From a virus: 21,205 bases of DNA. The DNA lies in IMG/VR virus record IMGVR_UViG_3300017760_000132, positions 1 to 21,205 of that record. One strand, written 5' to 3'. Position numbers and translations under genes: made by a program. The notes under the pieces are model-generated. The model did not search any database. It saw nothing but the letters and a program-made list of their open reading frames with translations, and was not told the origin of the DNA. This document shows, piece by piece, positions 1 to 6,934 of this stretch (the first letter of the stretch is position 1; each line of letters begins with the position of its first letter).

Positions 1-48
1 ATGGATAATTTCGATTTAAAAAAATATTTAGCTGAAGGTAAGTTATTT
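1..48 (+). repeat. Leader-peptide DNA cassette, copy 1
   Basis: The first 42 bases match the start of the gene at 3593 with only two differences, and the first 27 match the start of the gene at 3062 with two differences. Downstream the three genes are unrelated. The repeat encodes the proposed capsid-targeting leader. Confidence 0.75.
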
Positions 49-537
49 GAAGAAGATTTTAAAAATCCAATTCTAGACAAATATCTAAAACTAAAAAAAT
101 CAATAGATTATAAAACAGTTTTTCCTACTGATTTACAAAGTTTTGTAGATTCACTAGATAATACTGAACGTGATGGGTTAGAAAGCGATTTAGGATTAGA
201 AAGAGATGAGTTATATGAAGGTAAATTACATGAACAAAAATCTCCTAAATTTAAAATAGGTGATTTTGTTCAACCTATTGAAGGAGCAACTTCTTATTTA
301 TTAGATGAACCAAGAGGAACTATCTCAAGTAAATATGTTGGCCAAATTAAAGATGTTTATATTAATAAACCTGAAAATCTAGAAATGAAAGATGGTGAAT
401 ACCTTTATTCAGTTACAAAATTAAATTACAGAGGAAGAATGACAATGTCATCTGATTTTAAAGAATCAGATTTAGAATCAATATCTGACCCAACTGATTA
501 TATAAAGAGTTTAACACCATATAGAAGAAGAAACTAA
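1..537 (+). CDS. Putative capsid-targeted internal protein with SH3-like C-terminal domain
   Basis: This is a 178-residue protein of unknown function. The N-terminus (MDNFDLKKYLAEGKL) nearly repeats in the proteins at 3062 and 3593, so the ATG at base 1 is very likely the true start. The leader is a short amphipathic stretch ending L-A-E before G. That matches the (L/I)-x-E cleavage rule of T4-type gp21 protease and resembles the targeting peptide of T4 internal head proteins. The middle, about residues 20-75, is charged and probably helical. From about residue 80 (KFKIGDFVQP) to 160 it is beta-rich and looks like a small SH3/KOW-like barrel. The C-terminus is basic (YRRRN). The next gene starts two bases after the stop. 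Inference: a head-internal or injected protein processed by the protease at 13976. No enzymatic motif is visible. Confidence 0.7.
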   Translation: MDNFDLKKYLAEGKLFEEDFKNPILDKYLKLKKSIDYKTVFPTDLQSFVDSLDNTERDGLESDLGLERDELYEGKLHEQKSPKFKIGDFVQPIEGATSYLLDEPRGTISSKYVGQIKDVYINKPENLEMKDGEYLYSVTKLNYRGRMTMSSDFKESDLESISDPTDYIKSLTPYRRRN

Positions 538-538
538 A

Positions 539-1636
539 ATGGATCCAATTACTAAATATTTAAATAGCATAGCATATAAATTTCCTAAAGGATATCCTGA
601 TATGAATGATCCTAAGGATAAAACTATGTTATTTGAACTAGTTAAAAATTTAATTGAGCAGGAAGAAATAAGTACTGCAAAATTAAAGGCTAAATTATTA
701 AAATTAGTTGATGAAACTGATGATGAAAATGAGTTAAAACAAATTGCAAGGTATGCTAGGGACATTAGTTTAAAAAATTCAATGAAACCTTATCTATCTT
801 CTAAAAATTTAAGCTCAAAAGATATTTTATTTTTTCAATCATTATTAGATGAATTGGATAAAGTAAGTGAATTTTCTACAATAGCAAATAATGCACCTAC
901 ATTTAATTTAGATAGCAAAAATTATTTTGATCAAATCCCATCTTTTACTCCAGAGGAATTAAAATCATTATATGGTGATATGAAAGATTCAATTCAAGGA
1001 ACAGTTTCATTAGGACCAGGTGAAGCGTTTTTATCAGTATTTTTTGATAATGTAAAAAAAGCTAATGCAAAGGGAGATTTAAATATTGATGGAAAAGAAG
1101 TTGAATTAAAATCAAGAACTGGTGCATCAGGTGCAATGGTGGCTCCTAAATATGTAGTTAGAGGTAAAGGTGAGGATATCTGGAAGGATTTAGCTAAATT
1201 AGTTGATAAATTTGATTTAGATAATGATCAAAAAGAAGAGTTAAAGAAAATTGCTCTTATTAAAGGCCAAAGAGGTTTTACTTGGCCTTTTAAAATTAAT
1301 AGTATTTACCAACAGGCATTAAATATGGGAGAAGATCAGAAAAAATTAACAAAATTATTTTCTGATGAAATTAGTTCCTGGTATAAAAATAAATTACCAT
1401 TAGATTTTAATAAATATTTTATTAATGATGAGTTTGAAGCCAAAAGATTTATAGGAGATTTAGCTAAACAACTAGCCAGGGATTATTTTGAAGAACATAA
1501 ATTTGATGGAATGATGTTTTCTAATAATGTAGGAGATTTTAAATATTATGAAGGGGATGATTTTATTGAAGATATAGGCAATACTATTATTATTTCAGCC
1601 CCATCAGATTTAGTACCAAGATTAAAAATAAAATAA
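539..1636 (+). CDS. PD-(D/E)XK-like phage protein, possibly virion-associated
   Basis: This 365-residue protein has an N-terminal helical half (residues 1-150). Residues 158-191 then read G-P-G-E, a hydrophobic helix, and GDLNIDGKEVELKS. This fits the PD-(D/E)XK nuclease-fold pattern, with E162 from the first helix, D180, and E189-x-K191. The C-terminus (FDGMMF, then a YYEGDDF stretch and a basic end) resembles a family I recall from T4-like marine phages next to structural genes. Fold membership is from motif reading only, and nuclease activity is inference. Start: the ATG at 539 follows the previous stop with one base between. The next gene begins one base after its stop, so the cluster is probably co-translated. 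It lacks the (L/I)-x-E leader of its neighbours. Confidence 0.65.
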   Translation: MDPITKYLNSIAYKFPKGYPDMNDPKDKTMLFELVKNLIEQEEISTAKLKAKLLKLVDETDDENELKQIARYARDISLKNSMKPYLSSKNLSSKDILFFQSLLDELDKVSEFSTIANNAPTFNLDSKNYFDQIPSFTPEELKSLYGDMKDSIQGTVSLGPGEAFLSVFFDNVKKANAKGDLNIDGKEVELKSRTGASGAMVAPKYVVRGKGEDIWKDLAKLVDKFDLDNDQKEELKKIALIKGQRGFTWPFKINSIYQQALNMGEDQKKLTKLFSDEISSWYKNKLPLDFNKYFINDEFEAKRFIGDLAKQLARDYFEEHKFDGMMFSNNVGDFKYYEGDDFIEDIGNTIIISAPSDLVPRLKIK

Positions 1637-1637
1637 T

Positions 1638-3062
1638 ATGTGTAAATGTGGATGTAATAGCTGTGAAACTAAAAGTACTGCGTTAGTACTCAAAGAAAGC
1701 AAATTTGTGCATACTCCTATATCGGAGGGGTTAAAATACCATATAGACAATAAAATACCGTTAAGCGAAAATATTTACCGCATTGGGTCTAAAGAATATA
1801 TGAAGTTATATAGTGAAGCTAGAGCATTATATTCTCGTAATAAATTAGATGTAAGTGAAGATGATAAATATTTCTTAACAGAAACTCATGTTGGTGATTT
1901 TGGTATGTTTGAAGGTAAAAGAGTACCATTAGATATTCCTATGTTAGAAGAAAATATTGACACAGGTGATTTTTTAAATAAAAATAGAGATCAAATTGAA
2001 TTAGATTTTGGTCCTAGAACATTTAGAATGTTACAAATCCAATTAATGAAAGATGATGAATCTTTTGTTAGAGATTGGTTAGTAGCAAATGGTTATATAG
2101 AAGAAGAAAAATTACCATTTGAGGAAAATCTTAAAAAAATAATAAAAGAAAAACTTTGTAAAAAAGGTGAAGCTTATCGTAAACGAAGAATGGCAGCAGG
2201 TGAAAAATCATCAGCTTATTTATCAGGACGTGCTGTTAAAGTTTGTAAGGGTCAAATGAGTGGTAAGAAAAAGAAAAAAGCAAATGAAAATACAGCTCCT
2301 AATCATGATGGGAAAGCTGCACCTTATGGGTCAGGATATAAAGTATTAAATATAGATGAAATAGCTGAGTCATTAAGAGATTGGTTTAAAAAAGAAAATT
2401 GGGTAAGAATTAATACATCAGGTAATATATCTGGTGATTGTGGTACAATGAAAAAAGGTAAAGCTACTACAAGATGTTTACCTAAGAAAAAAGCTCAATC
2501 TTTAACTAAAGCAGAACGTAAAGCTACTGTAGCTAAAAAAGTAAGAGGTAGTAAAAAAGGTAAACAATTTGTTTCAGTAAAAGAAAATTTTGAAATGGGT
2601 GATAGAGTAGAACTTACACCTGATTACGCAGAAACACCAGGTGAAGTATTTACAATAACACAAACATCAGGTAATAAGTATTTTATTGCTGATGAAGATG
2701 GTAGAGGATGGTATGCCTACGCAGATCAATTAGTAATGGCAGATGATGAATATGTAAATGAAGCTAAAAAGAAAAAGAAAAAAGAAAAAAAAGATCCACC
2801 TATTGGAAAACCAAAACGAGGTGGTTCTAAAGCATATTATGTTTATGTAAGGGATCCTAAAACTAAAAAAGTAAAAAAAGTATCATTTGGTTCAGGTGGT
2901 TTAAGAGCTAAAATTAGAAATCCAAAAGCACGTAAGGCATTTGCTGCTAGACATAATTGTAAAAACAAAAAAGATAGAACTAAAGCAGGATATTGGTCTT
3001 GTAATTTACCTAGATATGCACCTCAATTAGGATTAGGTGCTAAAATGAATACATTTTGGTAA
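1638..3062 (+). CDS. Modular lysine-rich protein with Cys-rich N-terminus and DUF5872-like segment
   Basis: This 474-residue protein is built of recognisable blocks. (a) Residues 2-9 form a cysteine cluster (CKCGCNSC). (b) Residues 29-105 (SEGLKYHIDNKIPLSENIYR onward) are a block I recall in other marine phage proteins. (c) Residues 172-212 are a basic block with paired cysteines (C174, C203). (d) Residues 245-305 (RDWFKKENWVRINTSG, C268, C280, AQSLTKAERKAT) resemble DUF5872. (e) Residues 318-370 look like a small SH3-like barrel. (f) Residues 390-474 hold YYVYVRDPKTKKVKKVSFG and a RHNCKNK...KAGYWSC motif. Lysine-rich linkers join the blocks. Several (L/I)-x-E sites fall at or near junctions (ISE|G at 30, IAE|S at 244). 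Inference: a DNA-associated head protein, possibly cut by the prohead protease. Function unknown. The stop overlaps the next ATG (TAATG). Confidence 0.7.
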   Translation: MCKCGCNSCETKSTALVLKESKFVHTPISEGLKYHIDNKIPLSENIYRIGSKEYMKLYSEARALYSRNKLDVSEDDKYFLTETHVGDFGMFEGKRVPLDIPMLEENIDTGDFLNKNRDQIELDFGPRTFRMLQIQLMKDDESFVRDWLVANGYIEEEKLPFEENLKKIIKEKLCKKGEAYRKRRMAAGEKSSAYLSGRAVKVCKGQMSGKKKKKANENTAPNHDGKAAPYGSGYKVLNIDEIAESLRDWFKKENWVRINTSGNISGDCGTMKKGKATTRCLPKKKAQSLTKAERKATVAKKVRGSKKGKQFVSVKENFEMGDRVELTPDYAETPGEVFTITQTSGNKYFIADEDGRGWYAYADQLVMADDEYVNEAKKKKKKEKKDPPIGKPKRGGSKAYYVYVRDPKTKKVKKVSFGSGGLRAKIRNPKARKAFAARHNCKNKKDRTKAGYWSCNLPRYAPQLGLGAKMNTFW

Positions 3063-3106
3063 TGGATAACTTTGATTTAAAAAAATATCTTAAAGAAGCT
3101 AAAGAA
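3062..3106 (+). repeat. Leader-peptide DNA cassette, copy 2 (diverged)
   Basis: Bases 1-27 of this gene differ from copy 1 at two positions. After the KKY codons the DNA diverges, though the peptide still ends L-x-E followed by a small residue. Confidence 0.6.
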
Positions 3107-3352
3107 GAAAATAATAGAGTACCTAGTGCTGAACTTATTTTACCTAGAGGTAAAGAAGTTGTACTACAGGCCGAATCTCAAGATTATAAAAGAGGATTAC
3201 TAGTAGAATTACTAGACAATGGTGGTTATAGAATAAAATATTGGTATGGAGATAATGTTAAAGTATACCCTGCTGAAGTTAAAGTAGATGGAGAACCAAT
3301 TAAAAAAGATGCTAAAGTAGTAGATATATTATTCCATCCAGAATTAAAATAA
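3062..3352 (+). CDS. Small putative capsid-targeted protein with beta-rich C-terminal domain
   Basis: This 96-residue protein begins MDNFDLKKYLKEAKEE. It is a third version of the shared leader, ending L-K-E before A, which again fits the gp21-type cleavage rule. An in-frame TTG six bases upstream is possible, but the ATG at 3062 restores the family N-terminus and overlaps the previous stop as TAATG, so it is preferred. After the leader, residues 20-96 form a compact beta-rich domain (YRIKYWYGDNVKVYPAEV, VDILFHPEL at the end). I recall similar sequences as unknown proteins in marine T4-like phages. No catalytic motif is seen. The stop overlaps the next start, so it is translationally coupled on both sides. 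Confidence 0.65.
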   Translation: MDNFDLKKYLKEAKEENNRVPSAELILPRGKEVVLQAESQDYKRGLLVELLDNGGYRIKYWYGDNVKVYPAEVKVDGEPIKKDAKVVDILFHPELK

Positions 3353-3600
3353 TGAAACCTTATTTTCATAAAAATAATATAAGAGAATTTTCTAAAGATG
3401 TTAATGAGATGGATCTTGTTTGGCATCAAGATAAAGAAGATAGAAAAATAGAAGTATTAGAAGGTAAAGGATGGAAATTTCAAAAAGATAATGAATTACC
3501 TTTGGAACTTAAAAAAGGAGATCGTATATTTATAGCCGAAGGAGAAATACACCGTGTAATTAAAGGAACAACAAATTTAAAAATAAAAATAAATGGATAA
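3352..3600 (+). CDS. Small cupin-like protein
   Basis: This 82-residue protein has the core MDLVWHQDKEDRKIEVLEG, then WKFQKDNELPLELKKGDRIF and IAEGEIHRVIKGT. Paired beta strands, a glycine turn, an early histidine (VWHQD) and a late one (EIHRVI) suggest a single minimal cupin barrel. Related small proteins are, from memory, common in T4-like cyanophages and other marine phages, where their role is unknown. It has no capsid leader, unlike its neighbours. The ATG overlaps the previous stop (TAATG). Its end overlaps the next start by eight bases, so it is embedded in the internal-protein cluster. Metal binding is not established, because the usual multi-histidine cupin set is incomplete. Confidence 0.6.
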   Translation: MKPYFHKNNIREFSKDVNEMDLVWHQDKEDRKIEVLEGKGWKFQKDNELPLELKKGDRIFIAEGEIHRVIKGTTNLKIKING

Positions 3601-3640
3601 TTTTAATTTAAAAAAATATTTAGCTGAAGGTAAGCTGTTA
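3593..3640 (+). repeat. Leader-peptide DNA cassette, copy 3
   Basis: Forty of the first 42 bases are identical to bases 1-42 of the window. Identity stops soon after the L-A-E-G-K codons. Confidence 0.75.
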
Positions 3641-4123
3641 AAAGAAGAACTAAGAGACGTTGAAGACGTATTAAAAAAAGCTGGATTTAGATTTGATGAT
3701 GGTATTTTAGGAGGTGTAGGTTCAGGTGGAGCTGGATATTATGATAACGCAAATGATTTAATATATGGTTTTAACCAAAAAGGCCCTTGGAACGAAGAAG
3801 AATTTAATAAATTTTATGATAATTTTAGCTTTAATTCTAATGTATACGAAAAAGAATTTGCTGAAGAAAATGATGATCCTTATGACTACGATATGGTAGC
3901 TCAAATGCTCAAACCTGGTATCTATTCTATTGGAGATGAGGGGTATGTAGAAATCCGTAGTAATGGCGATGTTGAAATTTATGCTATCCCACAATTATCT
4001 GATGATGAAGGAAGAGTATTCCTTCCTGCATTTAAAATGGATGCTAGTGGAAGAGCAATCCCTCTATTTAGTAAAGACGAAATGAGGAAAATGCTAAAAG
4101 ATGATATGATGTATATCTTATAA
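3593..4123 (+). CDS. Putative capsid-targeted internal protein
   Basis: This 176-residue acidic protein starts MDNFNLKKYLAEGKLLKEEL, almost identical to the gene at base 1 and with the same L-A-E|G site. The ATG lies inside the end of the previous gene (eight-base overlap), and the shared N-terminus supports it. The rest is unrelated to the protein at base 1. There is a glycine-rich turn (GGVGSGGAGYYDN, residues 40-53), an acidic mid region, and beta-rich segments (PGIYSIGDEGYVEI; DVEIYAIPQL) before a helical end with several methionines. Function not recognised. Inference from the leader and context: a head-internal protein matured by the prohead protease. Its C-terminal domain would then be the functional cargo. 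Confidence 0.65.
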   Translation: MDNFNLKKYLAEGKLLKEELRDVEDVLKKAGFRFDDGILGGVGSGGAGYYDNANDLIYGFNQKGPWNEEEFNKFYDNFSFNSNVYEKEFAEENDDPYDYDMVAQMLKPGIYSIGDEGYVEIRSNGDVEIYAIPQLSDDEGRVFLPAFKMDASGRAIPLFSKDEMRKMLKDDMMYIL

Positions 4124-4134
4124 AAATAAATCAA

Positions 4135-4443
4135 ATGGGTAATTTTAACATACATTCTTTCTATAAAAAACAATATTTAGCTGAGGCGTTAGTTAATGAC
4201 GTAGATAAAATACAAATATCATATACAGACCCAGGATTTCGTTTTTATGGAATGTATCTTACTAAAGATGGTAAAAGAGATAAAATTAGTTTTAATAAAG
4301 AAGCAACAGAATATCTTAATGATTTAGGTATTGATATACAAATGCCAAGAATGTATGATGAGGATATTTTAGATAAGATAGTAGATGAATTAAAAAAATT
4401 AGGAATAGAAGCATCTCATGATGCTGCAATGGATACAACTTAA
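4135..4443 (+). CDS. Small putative capsid-targeted protein
   Basis: This 102-residue protein begins MGNFNIHSFYKKQYLAEALV. It is a longer variant of the leader, with -KKQYLAE|AL in place of -KKYLAE|GK. The remainder has a short beta region (GFRFYGMYLTKDGKRDKISF) and a helical C-terminal part (DEDILDKIVDELKKLGIEASHDAAMD). I recall similar small proteins with this ending in marine T4-like phages, without known function. The start lies eleven bases after the previous stop, in an A-rich stretch with no Shine-Dalgarno motif. The position at the end of the leader-bearing cluster supports a head-internal role, but that is inference. Confidence 0.6.
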   Translation: MGNFNIHSFYKKQYLAEALVNDVDKIQISYTDPGFRFYGMYLTKDGKRDKISFNKEATEYLNDLGIDIQMPRMYDEDILDKIVDELKKLGIEASHDAAMDTT

Positions 4444-4465
4444 ATTAACTAAAAAAACTAAAATT

Positions 4466-4528
4466 ATGTGTAATTGTCAAGAATGTAAATGTGGAACAAG
4501 TTGCAAATGCAATTGTTGCAACTGTTAA
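4466..4528 (+). CDS. Cysteine-rich 20-residue protein, metallothionein-like
   Basis: A short open frame starts at the ATG at 4466, in the same AATT-ATG context as the genes at 6075, 6390 and 20072, and ends at TAA 4526-4528. It encodes 20 residues with cysteines at 2, 4, 7, 9, 13, 15, 17, 18 and 20. Three C-x-C pairs and a C-C-x-C ending give the spacing of a minimal metal-thiolate cluster. There are no aromatic residues, and two lysines are interspersed, both also metallothionein traits. It is followed by a terminator and preceded by the head-protein cluster, so it would be the last gene of that unit. Expression is unproven and the frame is short. The nine cysteines in 20 codons make chance unlikely. 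Metal or redox buffering is inference. Confidence 0.55.
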   Translation: MCNCQECKCGTSCKCNCCNC

Positions 4529-4579
4529 TAACTTATAGCTCGATTCATAGCCGAGTGTTTTGTAAAATTTAAAGAGATC

Positions 4580-4613
4580 TGTGGCCTCCAATTTGGAGGT
4601 CACATTTTTTTTT
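4580..4613 (+). terminator. Rho-independent terminator
   Basis: GTGGCCTCC and GGAGGTCAC flank a five-base loop (AATTT), with a flanking T-A pair and one G-U pair, giving a stem of about ten pairs. A run of nine T follows at 4605-4613. It closes the cluster of small head-type genes. Confidence 0.85.
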
Positions 4614-4625
4614 CGTATATTAATA

Positions 4626-4633
4626 TATAAAAT
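4626..4633 (+). promoter_or_regulatory. Possible late-type promoter box
   Basis: TATAAAAT lies just after the terminator and ten bases before the oxidoreductase ATG. It resembles the T4 late consensus TATAAATA with differences. Position after a terminator favours a promoter here, but AT-richness makes chance matches likely. Confidence 0.35.
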
Positions 4634-4643
4634 TTAAATATAG

Positions 4644-6071
4644 ATGAATAAAGATGTAGTAATTGTAGGAGCAGGGGTAGCAGGTATAAATGCTGCTACT
4701 AAATTAGTAGATAATAATTATCAAGGTAAAATTACCATTATTGATATGGGTAAAGATCCATATTTAAGACCTTACGAGGAGGTAATGACAGGGTTTTTAG
4801 GTGCAGGTGGTTGGTCAGATGGTAAATTAACCTATTCAACTCAAATTGGTGGACAATTATCTAAATATGTAGGTGAAGAAAAAGCAATGGAATTAATGAA
4901 ACAAGTTGTTGATAATTTTAGTAGATTCCACCCACACCCAGAACAAATAATACTATCATCTCCTCAGGAAGAACCAGATTTCATTAAACCATATTTTGGT
5001 TTAAGATTATTCCCTGTATGGCATATTGGTACTGATTATTTACATGAAATAGGTAAAAGTTGGTATGACTATTTAGTATCTAAAGGTGTAAAATTTAAAT
5101 GGGAAACTAAAGTAACAGATATTAATTTTCATAAACAAGTAGTATTTTGTGATAAAGATCATCATCATTCTTATGATACACTTATATTTGGTGTGGGCAA
5201 ATCAGGAATTGATTTTACTTCAAATATAATGAAACAATATAATTTACCAACTGAAGAAAAACCAGCTCAAGTAGGTGTTAGGTTTGAAGCACCACAAAAA
5301 CATTTTCAAAAATTAATTGATATAGCATATGATTTTAAATTATATAGAAAAGATGATAAAGTTAGTTTAAGATCGTTTTGTACTAATAATAATGCAGCTT
5401 ATGTAGCAGTTGAAGAAACATATGGTAATCATAGTTACAATGGACATGCTAAAAAAGATGAGGCATTTAGAAATGATATGACTAATTTTGGTATATTAAT
5501 GGAGATTAAAGGTATTAAAGAGCCATTTAAATGGGCAAGAGAATTAGTAAATAAAGTACAAGAAAATAGTACAGGTTTATTTTATAGTCCAACAAGAGAA
5601 CCATCTACAACATCAGAAGGTATAGATGTATCAGCTACTAAAATTGACAACTTAGATGTAGTTAAAGATGCATTTCAAGGATATTATAGTTACATAAAAG
5701 ACTTTATTAATGATATGAAAAAAGTATTCCCAACATTAAAAGATGATTGGGGAATATATATACCGGAGGTTAAATATTTAGCTCCAGAGCCATTAGTAAA
5801 TTATGAAGATTTATCATTAACTAAATATCCAAATGTACATTTTGTAGGTGATGCTTTAAGTGCAAGAGGTATATCAGTTTCAGGAGCTCATGGTACATTA
5901 GTAGCAGAGCAATTATTATCAATGAGTGATGCTATAAATGAGTTTTTAGAACATGCAGATAAACAAGGACCATGGTCTGAAGAAGATGATAAAATATATA
6001 CTATAGGAGGTTTAACCAATGACAAAGAAAGATCATTTATAAAATTTCAAAATCAAATAAATAAAAAATAA
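4644..6071 (+). CDS. FAD-dependent oxidoreductase (COG2509-like)
   Basis: This 475-residue protein has an N-terminal Rossmann fold. VVIVGAGVAGINAA (residues 5-18) carries G-x-G-x-x-G at 9-14, and D34 after beta-2 is placed to bind the ribose. A second FAD contact is near the C-terminus (VHFVGDALSARGISVSGAHG, about 398-417). Internal features recall the uncharacterised FAD-dependent dehydrogenases of COG2509: a GGWSDGKL motif near residue 56, VGVRFEAP, an RSFC segment, and NGHAKKDEAFRNDMTNFGIL. The substrate is not known. It is first in a unit that begins after a terminator, so it is likely separately promoted. A 475-residue oxidoreductase is unusual in a T4-like genome and is probably an auxiliary metabolic gene of host origin. 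FAD binding is confident, the exact family less so. Confidence 0.8.
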   Translation: MNKDVVIVGAGVAGINAATKLVDNNYQGKITIIDMGKDPYLRPYEEVMTGFLGAGGWSDGKLTYSTQIGGQLSKYVGEEKAMELMKQVVDNFSRFHPHPEQIILSSPQEEPDFIKPYFGLRLFPVWHIGTDYLHEIGKSWYDYLVSKGVKFKWETKVTDINFHKQVVFCDKDHHHSYDTLIFGVGKSGIDFTSNIMKQYNLPTEEKPAQVGVRFEAPQKHFQKLIDIAYDFKLYRKDDKVSLRSFCTNNNAAYVAVEETYGNHSYNGHAKKDEAFRNDMTNFGILMEIKGIKEPFKWARELVNKVQENSTGLFYSPTREPSTTSEGIDVSATKIDNLDVVKDAFQGYYSYIKDFINDMKKVFPTLKDDWGIYIPEVKYLAPEPLVNYEDLSLTKYPNVHFVGDALSARGISVSGAHGTLVAEQLLSMSDAINEFLEHADKQGPWSEEDDKIYTIGGLTNDKERSFIKFQNQINKK

Positions 6072-6074
6072 ATT

Positions 6075-6362
6075 ATGTCAAAATCTAAAATAAATATAAA
6101 TGAGCATATTAAGAATAGAAAATTCCGTAAAAAAGAAGAGGATGGATCTATTACTACTATGTTATGTTTAGAATGTAATGGAATAAATAAACTTCATAGC
6201 ATTGAAGAACCAGCATTAATTAATACTCAACAAAGAAAAAAAGAATATTATTTAAATGGCATAAAATATGATTATGAAACCTGGAATGAAATAAGAAAGG
6301 GAAGAGAAGGTTTACCTTGGTATAAAAAACCTGCTCCTAAAGGTATGACTCATAGAAATTAG
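6075..6362 (+). CDS. Hypothetical basic protein with a C-x-x-C pair
   Basis: This 95-residue, strongly basic protein is of unrecognised function. It has one cysteine pair (CLEC, about residues 31-34) followed by NGINKLHS. The C-terminal half is tyrosine- and tryptophan-rich (YYLNGIKYDYETWNEIRKG, then LPWYKKPAPKG). A single pair is too little for a confident zinc ribbon unless it dimerises. It starts three bases after the oxidoreductase stop, so it shares that transcript. The ATG at 6075 sits in an AATT-ATG context with no Shine-Dalgarno motif. Confidence 0.6.
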   Translation: MSKSKININEHIKNRKFRKKEEDGSITTMLCLECNGINKLHSIEEPALINTQQRKKEYYLNGIKYDYETWNEIRKGREGLPWYKKPAPKGMTHRN

Positions 6363-6389
6363 TTTGTATATTACAATAAAACATTAATT

Positions 6390-6911
6390 ATGAAAATAGG
6401 ATTTTGTGGTACAATGAGTGTAGGTAAAACTACATTAGTAAAAGCATTAAAAGAATTACCTGAATTTAAAGATTATACTTTTAGAACAGAACGTTCAAAA
6501 TATCTTATGGAAATGGGTATCCCACTAAATACAGATTCAACACTAAAAGGTCAATTAGTATTTGCTGCTGAAAGAGCAAGTGAATTACTCCAAAAAAACA
6601 TTATAACGGATAGAACAATTGTTGATGTAATGGCCTTTAATGCATTATCTAAATCAATGACAGCAACTGAATCATATTTTTTAAACCATACTTTAGAATG
6701 TTTAATTAATGATTATGATTACTTATTTTATATTTCCCCTGCAGGAGTTAAAATAGAAGATAACGGTGTTAGGGAAACAAATTCTAAATATAGAGACAGT
6801 ATTAATAAAAAAATATTAGAAATTTTAGATGCTTATTCTAATAAATATATTACTATTAGTGGTTCTGTAGAAAAACGTGTAGAAGATGTTAAACAAGCAA
6901 TTTTTTCGTAA
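6390..6911 (+). CDS. P-loop ATPase/kinase, AAA_28-like
   Basis: This 173-residue protein starts with a Walker A motif, GTMSVGKTT (residues 7-15). TERSKYLMEMGIPLN (33-47) and QLVFAAERASELL follow. A Walker-B-like TDRTIVDVMAF with D74 is next. The arrangement fits the AAA_28/NadR-kinase type of P-loop proteins, many of which are small-molecule or nucleoside kinases. The substrate cannot be told from sequence. The length is near that of single-domain kinases, so it looks complete. It lies 27 bases after the preceding gene. Phages often carry nucleotide kinases to balance DNA precursors, a possible role here but inference only. Confidence 0.75.
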   Translation: MKIGFCGTMSVGKTTLVKALKELPEFKDYTFRTERSKYLMEMGIPLNTDSTLKGQLVFAAERASELLQKNIITDRTIVDVMAFNALSKSMTATESYFLNHTLECLINDYDYLFYISPAGVKIEDNGVRETNSKYRDSINKKILEILDAYSNKYITISGSVEKRVEDVKQAIFS

Positions 6912-6915
6912 TATT

Positions 6916-6923
6916 TATAACAA
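6916..6923 (+). promoter_or_regulatory. Recurrent TATTTATAAnAAAA box
   Basis: ATATTTATAACAAAATAA precedes the ATG at 6935. The core TATAACAA resembles the T4 late promoter. Near-identical boxes precede 9301, 11246 and 20072. Confidence 0.45.
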
Positions 6924-6934
6924 AATAACTTATA

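Noticed and set aside
511-765. Minus-strand open frame
   Set aside because: It lies across two well-supported + strand genes and has a low-complexity product. Other minus-strand frames (3226-3429, 3758-3994, 3979-4173, 6889-7230, 7274-7561, 17308-17505) were rejected for the same reason.
3056-3061. TTG start for the gene at 3062
   Set aside because: The ATG at 3062 restores the shared MDNFDLKKY leader and the TAATG overlap. The TTG would add two residues absent from the family.
4529-4579. Small RNA or riboswitch between the cysteine-rich frame and the terminator
   Set aside because: Only a weak CTCG/CGAG hairpin is present. Nothing resembles a known RNA family.
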